Source: Alphaproteobacteria bacterium
GTDB taxonomy: Bacteria > Pseudomonadota > Alphaproteobacteria > Micavibrionales > UBA2020
Length of the DNA: 9,535 nucleotides
Direction of reading: 5' to 3'
Assembly (NCBI GenBank): GCA_029266795.1
Contig: JAQSWE010000078.1
Location: 1-9,535 of the forward strand
Shown here: piece by piece, positions 1 through 6,898 of the stretch
Numbering within the stretch: position 1 is the first letter of the stretch
Layout of the letters: the number at the start of each line of letters is the position of its first letter
The notes under the pieces: generated by a model
What the model saw: only the letters and a program-made list of their open reading frames with translations
Told to the model about the DNA's origin: nothing
The model's database searches: none
Made by a program: the position numbers and the translations under genes

Positions 1-1470
1 GCGATATACAAGGCCGCGCTGGAAAAACTGCCGCGCACGACGATGGAGGGTTACAGCTTCGGCCGCAGCTGGCTGGAGACCGATCCCGCGACGCAGAAAA
101 CCATGCTGGTGGTCGAGGCGCAGATGGCGGGGAAACCCACCGCCGAGGCTGACCTGTTCGTCGAACACGCCTCGGGCACCGCTTTCGGCAAGCCCGCCAT
201 CACTTTCGATGAAGGCAGCGGCATGACCGTTTTCCGCATCGAGCCGCATTCGAACGAAACACCGGACAAACTGGCAAAAGACCTCGCAACAGGCGACGTG
301 ACGCTGACCTTCGTCGATAACGGCATCGGCTTTGAAGGCAAGACGGCGCTGAACGCCGCGCCCGAAACCGCGCCGAAACCCATGAGCGTGCCGGGAAAAC
401 TGAAGGAAAAAATCACCAGCCTCGATATCGGCATCCTGCTGGGTGCGCTGCTGGGCGGGTTGATCCTCAACCTGATGCCCTGCGTATTGCCTGTGTTGTC
501 GCTGAAAGTATTGTCGGTCGTGAGCCATGGCGGCCGCGACAGCCGCGGCAAGATCTTCAAAAGCTTCATGGCATCGGCGCTGGGTGTATTGGTATCGTTC
601 TGGATCATGGCGGGCGCGCTGGTCGCTGCGAAGGCCGCCGGCAGCACCATAGGCTGGGGCATCCAGTTCCAGCATCCGGGCTTTCTGGTGTTCCTGATCG
701 CCGTGCTGCTGCTGTTCGCGGTCAATATGTGGGGGCTGTTCGAAATCCCGCTGCCGCGCTTTATCGCGAAACACGCGGCGGCGAAGCACGAGAATGAGCC
801 TACCATCACCGGGCATTTCCTGACCGGCGCGTTTGCTGCCTTGCTGGCGACGCCCTGCACCGCGCCGTTCCTCGGCACCGCCGTCGGATTTGCGCTGTCG
901 CGCGGCGCGTATGAGATCTTCCTCATTTTCACGTTCCTCGGGTTAGGCCTTGCCCTGCCCTATATCGCGCTCGCGGTATCGCCGAAGGTTTTCAAGCTGA
1001 TGCCCAAGCCCGGCAAATGGATGATTACGCTGCGCAAGGTTCTGGCAGTCGTGCTGCTGGCAACGGCGGTCTGGCTCGGCTCCGTGCTGTTCCGCGTCTC
1101 GGCGGAGCCTGCGCTCGATGCCGGCTGGCAGCAGTTTGATGCCGCGCTCATCGCGCCGGCGGTTGCCGAAGGGAAAACCGTCGTGGTCGATGTGACCGCC
1201 GACTGGTGCCTGACCTGCAAGGCGAACAAGAAATTCGTCCTCGACCAGGACGATGTGAAGGCCGCGCTGAACGCCGCCAATATCCTGCTCCTGCAGGCCG
1301 ATTACACCCAGCAGGACGATGTGACCGCGCAGTACCTCGGCAGTTTCGGGCGCTATGGCATCCCGTTCAACGTCGTCTACGGGCCGGCGGCACCGGAGGG
1401 CATCGTGCTGCCCGAGCTGCTGACCAAAAAAGCGGTCATCGACGCGCTGAACGCGGCGGCAGGGGAATAA
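1..1470 (+). CDS. dsbD: DsbD/ScsB-family thiol:disulfide interchange protein (5' end outside window)
   Basis: Inner-membrane reductase of the DsbD/ScsB type, which passes electrons from cytoplasmic thioredoxin through a membrane cysteine pair to periplasmic thiols. The frame is open from base 1, so the ATG at 43 is probably internal and the N-terminus is missing. In order, the visible part holds the end of a periplasmic beta-rich domain (to about base 400), a hydrophobic core (about 427-1095) and a C-terminal thioredoxin domain (about 1130-1470). The membrane cysteines lie in NLMPCVLP (Cys codon 481-483) and ATPCTAPF (Cys codon 856-858), the usual pair of this family. The thioredoxin active site is WCLTC (Cys codons 1207-1209 and 1216-1218), and YGIPF near the end supplies the likely cis-proline. 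I count only six hydrophobic segments, against eight in E. coli DsbD. The ending, with SFGRYGIP and a VLPELLT-type tail, resembles ScsB more than classical DsbD. Family assignment is firm; DsbD versus ScsB subtype is less sure. Confidence 0.9.
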   Translation, partial: AIYKAALEKLPRTTMEGYSFGRSWLETDPATQKTMLVVEAQMAGKPTAEADLFVEHASGTAFGKPAITFDEGSGMTVFRIEPHSNETPDKLAKDLATGDVTLTFVDNGIGFEGKTALNAAPETAPKPMSVPGKLKEKITSLDIGILLGALLGGLILNLMPCVLPVLSLKVLSVVSHGGRDSRGKIFKSFMASALGVLVSFWIMAGALVAAKAAGSTIGWGIQFQHPGFLVFLIAVLLLFAVNMWGLFEIPLPRFIAKHAAAKHENEPTITGHFLTGAFAALLATPCTAPFLGTAVGFALSRGAYEIFLIFTFLGLGLALPYIALAVSPKVFKLMPKPGKWMITLRKVLAVVLLATAVWLGSVLFRVSAEPALDAGWQQFDAALIAPAVAEGKTVVVDVTADWCLTCKANKKFVLDQDDVKAALNAANILLLQADYTQQDDVTAQYLGSFGRYGIPFNVVYGPAAPEGIVLPELLTKKAVIDALNAAAGE

Positions 1471-1539
1471 AGTTTTTCCATACTGGGGCGCCGCCACCGC
1501 TCCCGTTGACAGCAGCGTATAAACGCTTAGGCTGTTGAT

Positions 1540-2049
1540 ATGGTACATGAAAGCTTACAGCAGAAAAAACCGCCGGTCGGCACCAGCCAGTTCTATATGT
1601 GGCGTTGCGTCGTGGCCCTCGCCCATGCCGACGGCATGGTGCAGCAGGGGGAACGCGCCTACCTGACGCGCGTCTTCGGCAGGATGGGGCTTTCCGCCGA
1701 ACAGGCGCGCATTTTTGAATCCGACATGGAAACCGCGCAGGATATCGCCGGCCTGCTGACCCATATCAACGAGCCCGAATGGCGCGGGCAGCTGGTGTAT
1801 TTCGCGGGGCTGCTGGCGCGCGCCGATGGCGTGCTCGACCCGCAGGAAGACCATATCCTGAAAAAGCTGCGCGCCGACCAGATGTCGAGCCTCGACATGG
1901 CGCAGATCCGCGAAGATGTGAAAAAAGCCGTCGAGAGCGAGATATTCCGGCATGACCTGAAGATGAGCGAGCTGCGCCCGCAAGGCGGCCTGAGCGCGAT
2001 CATCGACAGCCTGCTGCTCCGCCTCGGCATCGATATTTTGGAGAACTGA
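1540..2049 (+). CDS. TerB-like helical protein, first of a tandem pair
   Basis: A 169-residue protein with no signal peptide or membrane segment, so probably cytoplasmic. It resembles the TerB/DjlA-N (tellurite-resistance TerB-like) fold. Two half-repeats each carry an acidic ADG...E motif: ADG at residues 30-32 with Glu38, and ADG at 95-97 with Glu103. Acidic residues at such positions bind divalent metal in characterised TerB proteins; metal binding here is inferred. The C-terminus ends in RLGIDILEN, almost identical to the end of the next gene. The ATG at 1540 lies 69 nt after the dsbD-like stop, with only a weak AGG (1529-1531) as ribosome binding site. No genes of a full ter operon are nearby, so a role in tellurite resistance is not supported. 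The domain assignment is good; the cellular function is unknown. Confidence 0.75.
   Translation: MVHESLQQKKPPVGTSQFYMWRCVVALAHADGMVQQGERAYLTRVFGRMGLSAEQARIFESDMETAQDIAGLLTHINEPEWRGQLVYFAGLLARADGVLDPQEDHILKKLRADQMSSLDMAQIREDVKKAVESEIFRHDLKMSELRPQGGLSAIIDSLLLRLGIDILEN
2040..2043 (+). promoter_or_regulatory. Ribosome binding site of the second TerB-like gene
   Basis: GGAG, 8 nt before the ATG at 2052. It lies inside the last codons of the upstream paralogue (ending ILEN-stop). With a TGA-CC-ATG junction this suggests that the two genes are translated from one mRNA and are coupled. Confidence 0.6.
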
Positions 2050-2051
2050 CC

Positions 2052-2576
2052 ATGACGCTGCCCCAGCCGCCCAAGCAAGTGATGCCCGACAGCCAGTACC
2101 AGATGTGGCGCGGCGTGATCGCCATCGCCCATGCCGATGGCAAGGTGCAGGAGGAGGAACGCGCTTACCTGAAAAAGGTGTTCCAGAACCTCGACCGCGT
2201 CTATGGCCTGACCCTGGCGCAGCGGCAGGAACTCGACGACGACATGCTGAACCCGAAAAAACTGGCCGATATCCTGCCCAAGATCACCGAGCCGCAGTTC
2301 CGCGGCATGCTGATCCATTTCGGCGAAGTGCTGGTCTGGTCGGATAACGAAGTGACCGCCGAGGAAGAAGACGTCATCAAGAAGCTCTATGCCGGCCAGA
2401 TGTCGAGCATCGACGAAGGAAAGCTTCGCGCCGAAGTAAAGGCGCAGCTGGCCGCCACCAAGGCCGAGCACGACCGCGAACTGCAGAAAATCCATGCCAC
2501 CGGCGAGCGCCGCAGCCCCGTCTTCCGCGGCTTCGACCGCCTGCTGCGCAAGCTCGGGATTGATATTTTAGAGTAA
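2052..2576 (+). CDS. TerB-like helical protein, second of a tandem pair
   Basis: A 174-residue soluble protein, paralogous to the preceding gene. Over the block from SQ to VF (residues 14-44 here) 21 of 31 residues are identical, and both share the EP.(F/W)RG stretch, QMSS and a C-terminal LGIDILE. The first acidic motif is intact (ADG 28-30, Glu36). In the second the glycine is lost (Ser-Asp-Asn at 97-99), although Asp98 and Glu105 remain. Compared with its partner it has a four-residue insertion around residues 48-51 and a longer charged helix (about 125-150) before the C-terminal element. The start is fixed by a good ribosome binding site (2040-2043) and the 2-nt gap. The pair most likely arose by duplication and may act as a heteromer; that is inference. 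I do not recognise a specific function. Confidence 0.75.
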   Translation: MTLPQPPKQVMPDSQYQMWRGVIAIAHADGKVQEEERAYLKKVFQNLDRVYGLTLAQRQELDDDMLNPKKLADILPKITEPQFRGMLIHFGEVLVWSDNEVTAEEEDVIKKLYAGQMSSIDEGKLRAEVKAQLAATKAEHDRELQKIHATGERRSPVFRGFDRLLRKLGIDILE

Positions 2577-2586
2577 TAGCTTTGTC

Positions 2587-2646
2587 ATGCCAGCATATCG
2601 GCTTTGCCGATACTATAATTTGCCAGCGTAGCTGGCGTGCTGGCAT
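2587..2646. other. Predicted three-way-junction (cloverleaf-like) fold in the repeat's left half
   Basis: A closing stem ATGCCAGCA (2587-2595) pairs perfectly with TGCTGGCAT (2638-2646). Inside it are two perfect hairpins: TATCGGC/GCCGATA (2596-2602 with 2606-2612, loop TTT) and GCCAGC/GCTGGC (2622-2627 with 2631-2636, loop GTA). A short AT-rich joint (2613-2620) separates them. The pairing is seen directly; formation in RNA or as a DNA cruciform is inferred. Confidence 0.6.
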
Positions 2647-2696
2647 CTCGCAGGCCGTAAAGACTGCCTTATAAATCCGCGCGTGACGCGCCGGAG

Positions 2697-2716
2697 ATGC
2701 CAGCCTTCGCTGGCAT
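2697..2716. terminator. Hairpin, possible bidirectional transcription barrier
   Basis: ATGCCAGC (2697-2704) and GCTGGCAT (2709-2716) form a perfect 8-bp stem around a CTTC loop. It ends 8 nt past the mrcA stop on the - strand. There is no U-tract on either strand, so it is not a canonical intrinsic terminator. Its position between convergent genes makes a role in 3'-end formation or mRNA stabilisation plausible. Confidence 0.35.
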
Positions 2717-2724
2717 GACAACGA

Positions 2725-5298
2725 TTAGTAAAGTCCGCCCAGCCCCGTATTCACGCTTTCGCCGTATTCGGTCACGCCGGAGACGGGCTCGACGCTTTCA
2801 CCGGTGAACATCATGGGCTCGTCGCCGGGTTCGGTGCCGTCGATGAAGGCTTCGAAGATGCTTTTTTCGTCGCCCATCTGGCTGCGCGTGCCGGTGACGG
2901 GGTTGATCTGCACCATGCGGATGCCGGGCGGCACGCGGAAGGGTACGGGCGGCACATCCTTTAGCGCCTTTTCCATGAATTCCTTCACGATGGGCGCCGC
3001 CACATGGCCGCCGGTTTCTTTCGCGCCCATCGGCTTCGGCTCGTCAAAGCCGACATAGGTGCCGACGATCAGGTCAGGCGTAAAGCCGATGAACCATGCG
3101 TCTTTCGCATCGTTTGTCGTGCCGGTCTTGCCCGCGATGGGGCGGCCGAGCGATTTCAGGCTGGTCGCGGTGCCGCGCTGCACGACGCCTTCCAGCATCG
3201 AGACGATCTGGTACATGTTGCGCGGATCGGCGATGTCGGGGCGGTTGTCGGCCAGCACGGGCGCTTCCTGATCGTTCCACGGCGTCATCGGGCCGCAGGT
3301 TTCGCAGGCGCGTTTGTCATGCACGAAAATGGTCTTGCCGTGGCGGTCCTGCACGCGGTCGATCAGCGTCGGCGTGATTTTCTTGCCGCCGTTGACGAAG
3401 GTGGAATAGCCCGCAACCATGCGTAAGAGCGTGGTTTCGCCAGCGCCGATCGACATCGACAGCATCGGCGGCAGGTTGTCGATCACGCCGAACTTGTTGC
3501 AAATGTCGACGATCTTGTCCATGCCGACATAATTGGCAAGGCGCACCGTCATCAGGTTGCGTGATTTTTCGAGGCCGACGCGCATCGTGGTGGGGCCGCC
3601 GAAATCATTCGTATAGTTTTTGGGCGCCCAGCGCTTGGTGCCCGGACCTTGATCCAGCACGAAGGGGGCATCGAGGATCAGCGTGGCGGGCGTGAAGCCC
3701 GCTTCCAAGCCCGCGAGATAGACGAAGGGCTTGAAGGCCGAACCCGGCTGGCGGATCGCCTGCGTTGCGCGGTTGAACCAGCTCATCTGGAAGGAGAAGC
3801 CGCCGGCCAGCGCGAAGATACGGCCCGTATGCGGGTCCATGACGATCAACCCGCCCGACACGTTCGGGATCTGGCGCAGCCAGTAGACGTCGCGGTCCTT
3901 GTCCTTTTCGCCCGAATCTTCGGTGAACCAGACATCGCCGACGGCCAGCAAGTCGCTGACTTTAGCGGGGGCTTTCTCGCCTTTGCGCTTCGCCCATTTC
4001 ATTTTGTTAAGGGTGATGACGGCTTCCTTGCCGTTGCGTAAGCCCACGCGCGCTTCCTTGTCGCCCGTTTCCAGCACGACCGCGAGCTGGAAGCTGCCGG
4101 TGCCGAGCGGCTCCGGCACTTTCAAAAGGTTGTCGTGCCAGTCCTTGCCGGTTTCGATATGCGCCAACTTGTCGCTATGCAGGCCATAGCGCATATCGTA
4201 ATTGATGAGACCGTGGCGCAGCGCTTCTTCCGCCATCGCCTGATATTCGGGGAGCATCGTCGAATGCGCGATGAGGCCGCCCTTCATCAAACCGTCTTCG
4301 CCATAGAGCTCCAGCAGTTTGCGGCGCACTTCTTCGGCAAAGTAAGGATGGTTGACGTATTGGGTCGCTTCGCGGTTGATGGTGGTGATAGGCTTCAATT
4401 TCGCAAGGTCGTATTCCGCCTTGGTGATATGGCCATTGTCCCACATTTCCTTCAAGACATAGTTGCGGCGTTCCAGCGCGGCGTCATAGCGTTTCGCGGG
4501 GTCGTAATCGCTGGGGGCTTTCGGCAGCCCCGCGAGAAATGCCGCTTCCTCCAGCGTCAATTCGTCCAGCGGCTTGTTGAAATATTCAAGGCTTGCCGCC
4601 GCGATGCCGTAGCTGCGCGCGCCGAGATAGATTTCGTTCAGGTAGAGTTCGAGAATTTTATTCTTCGGCAGTGCTTCCTCGATACGGAAGGACAAAATGG
4701 CTTCGCGGATCTTGCGACCGAATTTGGCGACGACGTCGCCTTTCTCCGCTTCCACTTCATCCTTCAGCAGGAAGTTCTTCGCGACCTGCTGGGTGATAGT
4801 GGACGCGCCCTTCATGCGCTTGCCCGGATGCAGCACGTTCTGCTTGATCGCACGCAAAATACCGATGGGGTCGATGCCTTTATGGGTGAAGAAGTTTTTG
4901 TCCTCGGCGGAAATGAACGCATTCACCACCAGCTTCGGCACGGAATCGACCGGCACGAAGACGCGCTTTTCATAGGCGAATTCAGCCAGCAGGCGACCGT
5001 CGCCCGCATAGGCGCGAGTCACGATGGGCGGATCATATTTCGACAGCGCGCTGTAATCCGGCAGGTCATGGCCGAAATAGAACAGGATGAAGGCGACACC
5101 CGCAACGCCGCCGAGGATGCCGAGCAAACCCAGCGATACGAACAGCGTGACGAGGCGCATAAAAAGGCCGCCACCGGATTTTTTCCGTTTGGCTTTTTTC
5201 TCGGCCTTTTTTTCGGCCTCGGGCTTTTTGGCCACCAGCGGTTTTTTCTGCTTCGGCGCGTTCGGGTTATTGGTGGGGTCGGCGATGGGACCTGCCAT
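2725..5298 (-). CDS. mrcA: Penicillin-binding protein 1A, bifunctional transglycosylase/transpeptidase
   Basis: An 857-residue class A PBP that polymerises glycan strands and cross-links peptidoglycan in the periplasm. A cytoplasmic tail very rich in lysine (residues 16-40) precedes one membrane anchor (about 48-76). The GT51 domain shows EDKNFF (catalytic Glu132), the GASTITQQVAKN motif (164-175) and a RKIRE helix with a likely second catalytic Glu199. An OB-like insert follows (about 345-475). The transpeptidase domain has SAFK (nucleophile Ser520), SRN (579-581) and KTGTT (724-728). A CETC pair lies at 665-668, and the protein ends in GGLY, as I recall for other alphaproteobacterial PBP1A. 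An in-frame TTG/GTG-type start up to 5355 would overlap mlaF. The ATG at 5298 is chosen because it follows the mlaF stop by 1 nt and has a good ribosome binding site 6 nt upstream. It is the last gene of the block. Length and motifs are complete for the family. Confidence 0.96.
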   Translation of the reverse strand: MAGPIADPTNNPNAPKQKKPLVAKKPEAEKKAEKKAKRKKSGGGLFMRLVTLFVSLGLLGILGGVAGVAFILFYFGHDLPDYSALSKYDPPIVTRAYAGDGRLLAEFAYEKRVFVPVDSVPKLVVNAFISAEDKNFFTHKGIDPIGILRAIKQNVLHPGKRMKGASTITQQVAKNFLLKDEVEAEKGDVVAKFGRKIREAILSFRIEEALPKNKILELYLNEIYLGARSYGIAAASLEYFNKPLDELTLEEAAFLAGLPKAPSDYDPAKRYDAALERRNYVLKEMWDNGHITKAEYDLAKLKPITTINREATQYVNHPYFAEEVRRKLLELYGEDGLMKGGLIAHSTMLPEYQAMAEEALRHGLINYDMRYGLHSDKLAHIETGKDWHDNLLKVPEPLGTGSFQLAVVLETGDKEARVGLRNGKEAVITLNKMKWAKRKGEKAPAKVSDLLAVGDVWFTEDSGEKDKDRDVYWLRQIPNVSGGLIVMDPHTGRIFALAGGFSFQMSWFNRATQAIRQPGSAFKPFVYLAGLEAGFTPATLILDAPFVLDQGPGTKRWAPKNYTNDFGGPTTMRVGLEKSRNLMTVRLANYVGMDKIVDICNKFGVIDNLPPMLSMSIGAGETTLLRMVAGYSTFVNGGKKITPTLIDRVQDRHGKTIFVHDKRACETCGPMTPWNDQEAPVLADNRPDIADPRNMYQIVSMLEGVVQRGTATSLKSLGRPIAGKTGTTNDAKDAWFIGFTPDLIVGTYVGFDEPKPMGAKETGGHVAAPIVKEFMEKALKDVPPVPFRVPPGIRMVQINPVTGTRSQMGDEKSIFEAFIDGTEPGDEPMMFTGESVEPVSGVTEYGESVNTGLGGLY

Positions 5299-5299
5299 G

Positions 5300-6067
5300 T
5301 CAGACTTCCATTTTGATGGGGCCGGTGGCCGAACCCTTGATGAACTGGTCGACATATTCGTTGCCGGAATGGTCGATATCTTTTGCGTCGCCCTGCCAGA
5401 TGATCTCGCCCTTGTAGATCATGGCGATGTTGTCGGCGATTTTGCGAGCGGAGGCCATGTCATGCGTGATCGACAGCGTCGTCGCGCCAAGGCCTTTGGA
5501 TGTTTCCACGATCAGGTCGTTGATGACATCCGCCATGATGGGGTCGAGGCCGGTCGTGGGCTCGTCGAAGAAGATGATTTCGGGATTGGCGGCGATGGCG
5601 CGGGCAAGGCCCACGCGTTTTTGCATCCCGCCCGACAGTTCCGCCGGCAGCAGGTCCGCTACGCGGGGCGCGAGGCCAACGGCGCGCAGCTTTTCAATTG
5701 CCACCACGCGCGCCTCTTCCTTGCTGACGCCCTTGCCCTGCATCAGGCCGAAGCCGACATTTTCCCAGATGGGCAGTGAATCGAACAGCGCGCCGCCCTG
5801 GAACAGCATGCCGAATTTTTTCATCAGCTCGTCGCGCGACTTGCCGGTCGCGCCTGCGGTTTCGACGCCGTCCACCTTGATCGAGCCCTTATCCGGGCTC
5901 AGCAGGCCCAGCACGCATTTGATCATGACGGATTTGCCGGTGCCGGAGCCGCCGATGACGACCAGCGACTTGCCTTTTTCGATGGAAATATTGACGCCGC
6001 GCAGCACATGGTTGCGCCCGAAGGATTTGGTGACGTCTTTAAGCTCTAATTTAGGCTGTGCGGTCAT
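5300..6067 (-). CDS. mlaF: Mla-type phospholipid ABC transporter ATPase
   Basis: A 255-residue cytoplasmic ATPase that powers MlaE in moving phospholipids between the inner membrane and the periplasmic MCE protein, which maintains outer-membrane lipid asymmetry. The ABC motifs are complete: Walker A GGSGTGKS (39-46), Q-loop Gln90 in LFQGGALFDSL, signature LSGGM (144-148), Walker B IIFFDEP (164-170) and H-loop His202 in SITHD. The GGALFDSL stretch after the Q-loop and the LSGGMQKRV signature are typical of the MlaF/Mkl branch. The ATG is 2 nt after the mlaE stop (TAA-TC-ATG), with GGGGA (6075-6079) as ribosome binding site 7 nt upstream. The next gene, mrcA, starts 1 nt after its stop. Substrate is inferred from family membership and pairing with MlaE. 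Confidence 0.94.
   Translation of the reverse strand: MTAQPKLELKDVTKSFGRNHVLRGVNISIEKGKSLVVIGGSGTGKSVMIKCVLGLLSPDKGSIKVDGVETAGATGKSRDELMKKFGMLFQGGALFDSLPIWENVGFGLMQGKGVSKEEARVVAIEKLRAVGLAPRVADLLPAELSGGMQKRVGLARAIAANPEIIFFDEPTTGLDPIMADVINDLIVETSKGLGATTLSITHDMASARKIADNIAMIYKGEIIWQGDAKDIDHSGNEYVDQFIKGSATGPIKMEV
5305..5309 (-). promoter_or_regulatory. Ribosome binding site that sets the mrcA start
   Basis: GGAAG on the - strand, 6 nt before the ATG at 5298 and inside the final codons of mlaF. It supports the 857-residue start over longer in-frame alternatives and suggests translational coupling through the TGA-C-ATG junction. Confidence 0.65.
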
Positions 6068-6069
6068 GA

Positions 6070-6897
6070 TTATTTCCCCGCAAAGAACAATTGGGTGAGG
6101 AAATAGTTCGTGATGAGGATCAGGATGGAGCTTGATACCACCGCCGTCGTCACCGCCGCGCCCACGCCCTGCGCGCCGCGCTGCGAGTTATAGCCGTTAT
6201 AGCAGCCCATCAGGGTCACGATGAAACCGAAGGCCGATGCCTTCCACAAACCCGACACAACATCGTCATAAGTCAGGTATTCCCATGTCTTGTGCAGGTA
6301 ATTTTCCGGTGCGAAGCCGAGCTTGTAAACGCCGACCAGATAACCGCCGAAGACACCGATAACATCGGCGATCAGCACCAGCACCGGCAGCATCAGCGTG
6401 CCGGCGATGAGACGCGGCGCGACAAGGTATTTAAAAGGGTTGGTCGACAGCGTTGTCAGCGCGTCGATCTGCTCCGTCACGCGCATGGTGCCAAGCTCCG
6501 CCGCAATCGACGCGCCGATACGCCCTGCAACCATCAGGCCTGCCAGCACGGGCGCAAGCTCACGCGTGACGGACAGGACGACGACCGTTGCAACAGCGCC
6601 CTCCGCCGAGAACCGCGAGAAGCCCGTGTAGCTTTGCAGCGCCAGCACCATCCCCGTGAACAGCGCGGTCATGCCAACGACGGGCAGCGAGTAATAGCCG
6701 ATATCGATCAGCTGGCGCAGCAGCAGGCGCGGGTAAAACGGCGGCGTGAAGCAATGATAAATCGCCTGCGCGGTAAAGCGGAACAACCGGCCAGCGGAGG
6801 CGAGGAAATTCAGCACCGTCGCGCCAAGGCCCTGCAGGCTGTCGAGGGGCGACCAGCCGCGTTTTGTTTCTGCCGTTTTTTCTTCTGCGATGCTCAT
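6070..6897 (-). CDS. mlaE: Mla-type phospholipid ABC transporter permease
   Basis: An inner-membrane permease of the MlaE family, 275 residues from the chosen start. It has an amphipathic N-terminal region (about 25-65), then hydrophobic segments near residues 68-90, 100-128, 160-195, 218-235 and 248-272. The family signature EQIDAL (142-147), followed by TTLSTNPFKYLVAPRLIA, is the loop that contacts the ATPase. The conserved GVGAAVTTAVVSSS stretch (244-257) is present. Two starts are possible: ATG at 6897, or GTG at 6906, which would overlap alr by 8 nt and add three residues. I prefer the ATG because it has GGA 4 nt upstream and follows the alr stop by 1 nt (TGA-G-ATG), the same spacing as mlaF/mrcA. 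MlaD and MlaB partners are not in the window and must be encoded elsewhere if the transporter is of the usual composition. Confidence 0.92.
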   Translation of the reverse strand: MSIAEEKTAETKRGWSPLDSLQGLGATVLNFLASAGRLFRFTAQAIYHCFTPPFYPRLLLRQLIDIGYYSLPVVGMTALFTGMVLALQSYTGFSRFSAEGAVATVVVLSVTRELAPVLAGLMVAGRIGASIAAELGTMRVTEQIDALTTLSTNPFKYLVAPRLIAGTLMLPVLVLIADVIGVFGGYLVGVYKLGFAPENYLHKTWEYLTYDDVVSGLWKASAFGFIVTLMGCYNGYNSQRGAQGVGAAVTTAVVSSSILILITNYFLTQLFFAGK

Positions 6898-6898
6898 C

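Larger units (their letters stand above)
2582..2721. repeat. REP/MITE-like palindromic repeat element between convergent genes
   Basis: This element of about 140 bp fills the gap between two convergent transcription units. It is bounded by perfect 13-bp inverted repeats, TTGTCATGCCAGC (2582-2594) and GCTGGCATGACAA (2709-2721). Internally a second inverted pair, GCTGGCATCTC (2639-2649) and GAGATGCCAGC (2694-2704), makes the element two oppositely oriented hairpin units with a spacer (2650-2693). The spacer has its own small palindrome (GCGCGTGACGCGC, 2679-2691). The GTCATGCC...GGCATCTC pattern resembles dispersed intergenic palindromes common in alphaproteobacterial genomes. No ORF is supported within it and there is no transposase. 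I see no clear target-site duplication: the flanks are AGCT on the left and CGAT on the right. Copy number cannot be judged from one window. Confidence 0.7.

Noticed and set aside
51..932. A 293-codon open frame on the - strand opposite the dsbD-like gene
   Set aside because: It is antisense to a clear membrane reductase core. The product is a low-complexity Ser/Pro/Ala-rich sequence without a domain.
1506..1523. TTGACA (1506-1511) and TATAAA (1518-1523) upstream of the first TerB-like gene as a promoter
   Set aside because: The two boxes are only 6 nt apart. Neither has a matching partner at 16-18 nt, so they do not form a usable sigma-70 promoter.
1659..2495. A 278-codon open frame on the - strand across both TerB-like genes
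   Set aside because: It mirrors two + strand genes whose paralogy at protein level shows that the + strand is coding. Its apparent internal repetition is just the reflection of that duplication.
1540..2576. A tellurite-resistance (ter) or related stress/defence locus
   Set aside because: Only TerB-like domains are present. TerC, TerD/TerE or TerY-type genes are absent, and the neighbours are housekeeping genes.
4135..5316. A 393-codon open frame on the + strand opposite mrcA
   Set aside because: It is antisense to a gene with complete PBP motifs. Its translation has no recognisable domain and a composition typical of GC-rich antisense frames.
5299..5355. N-terminal extension of mrcA by 19 residues
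   Set aside because: It would overlap the end of mlaF by over 50 nt. The ATG at 5298 has a well-spaced ribosome binding site and the same 1-nt junction style as alr/mlaE.
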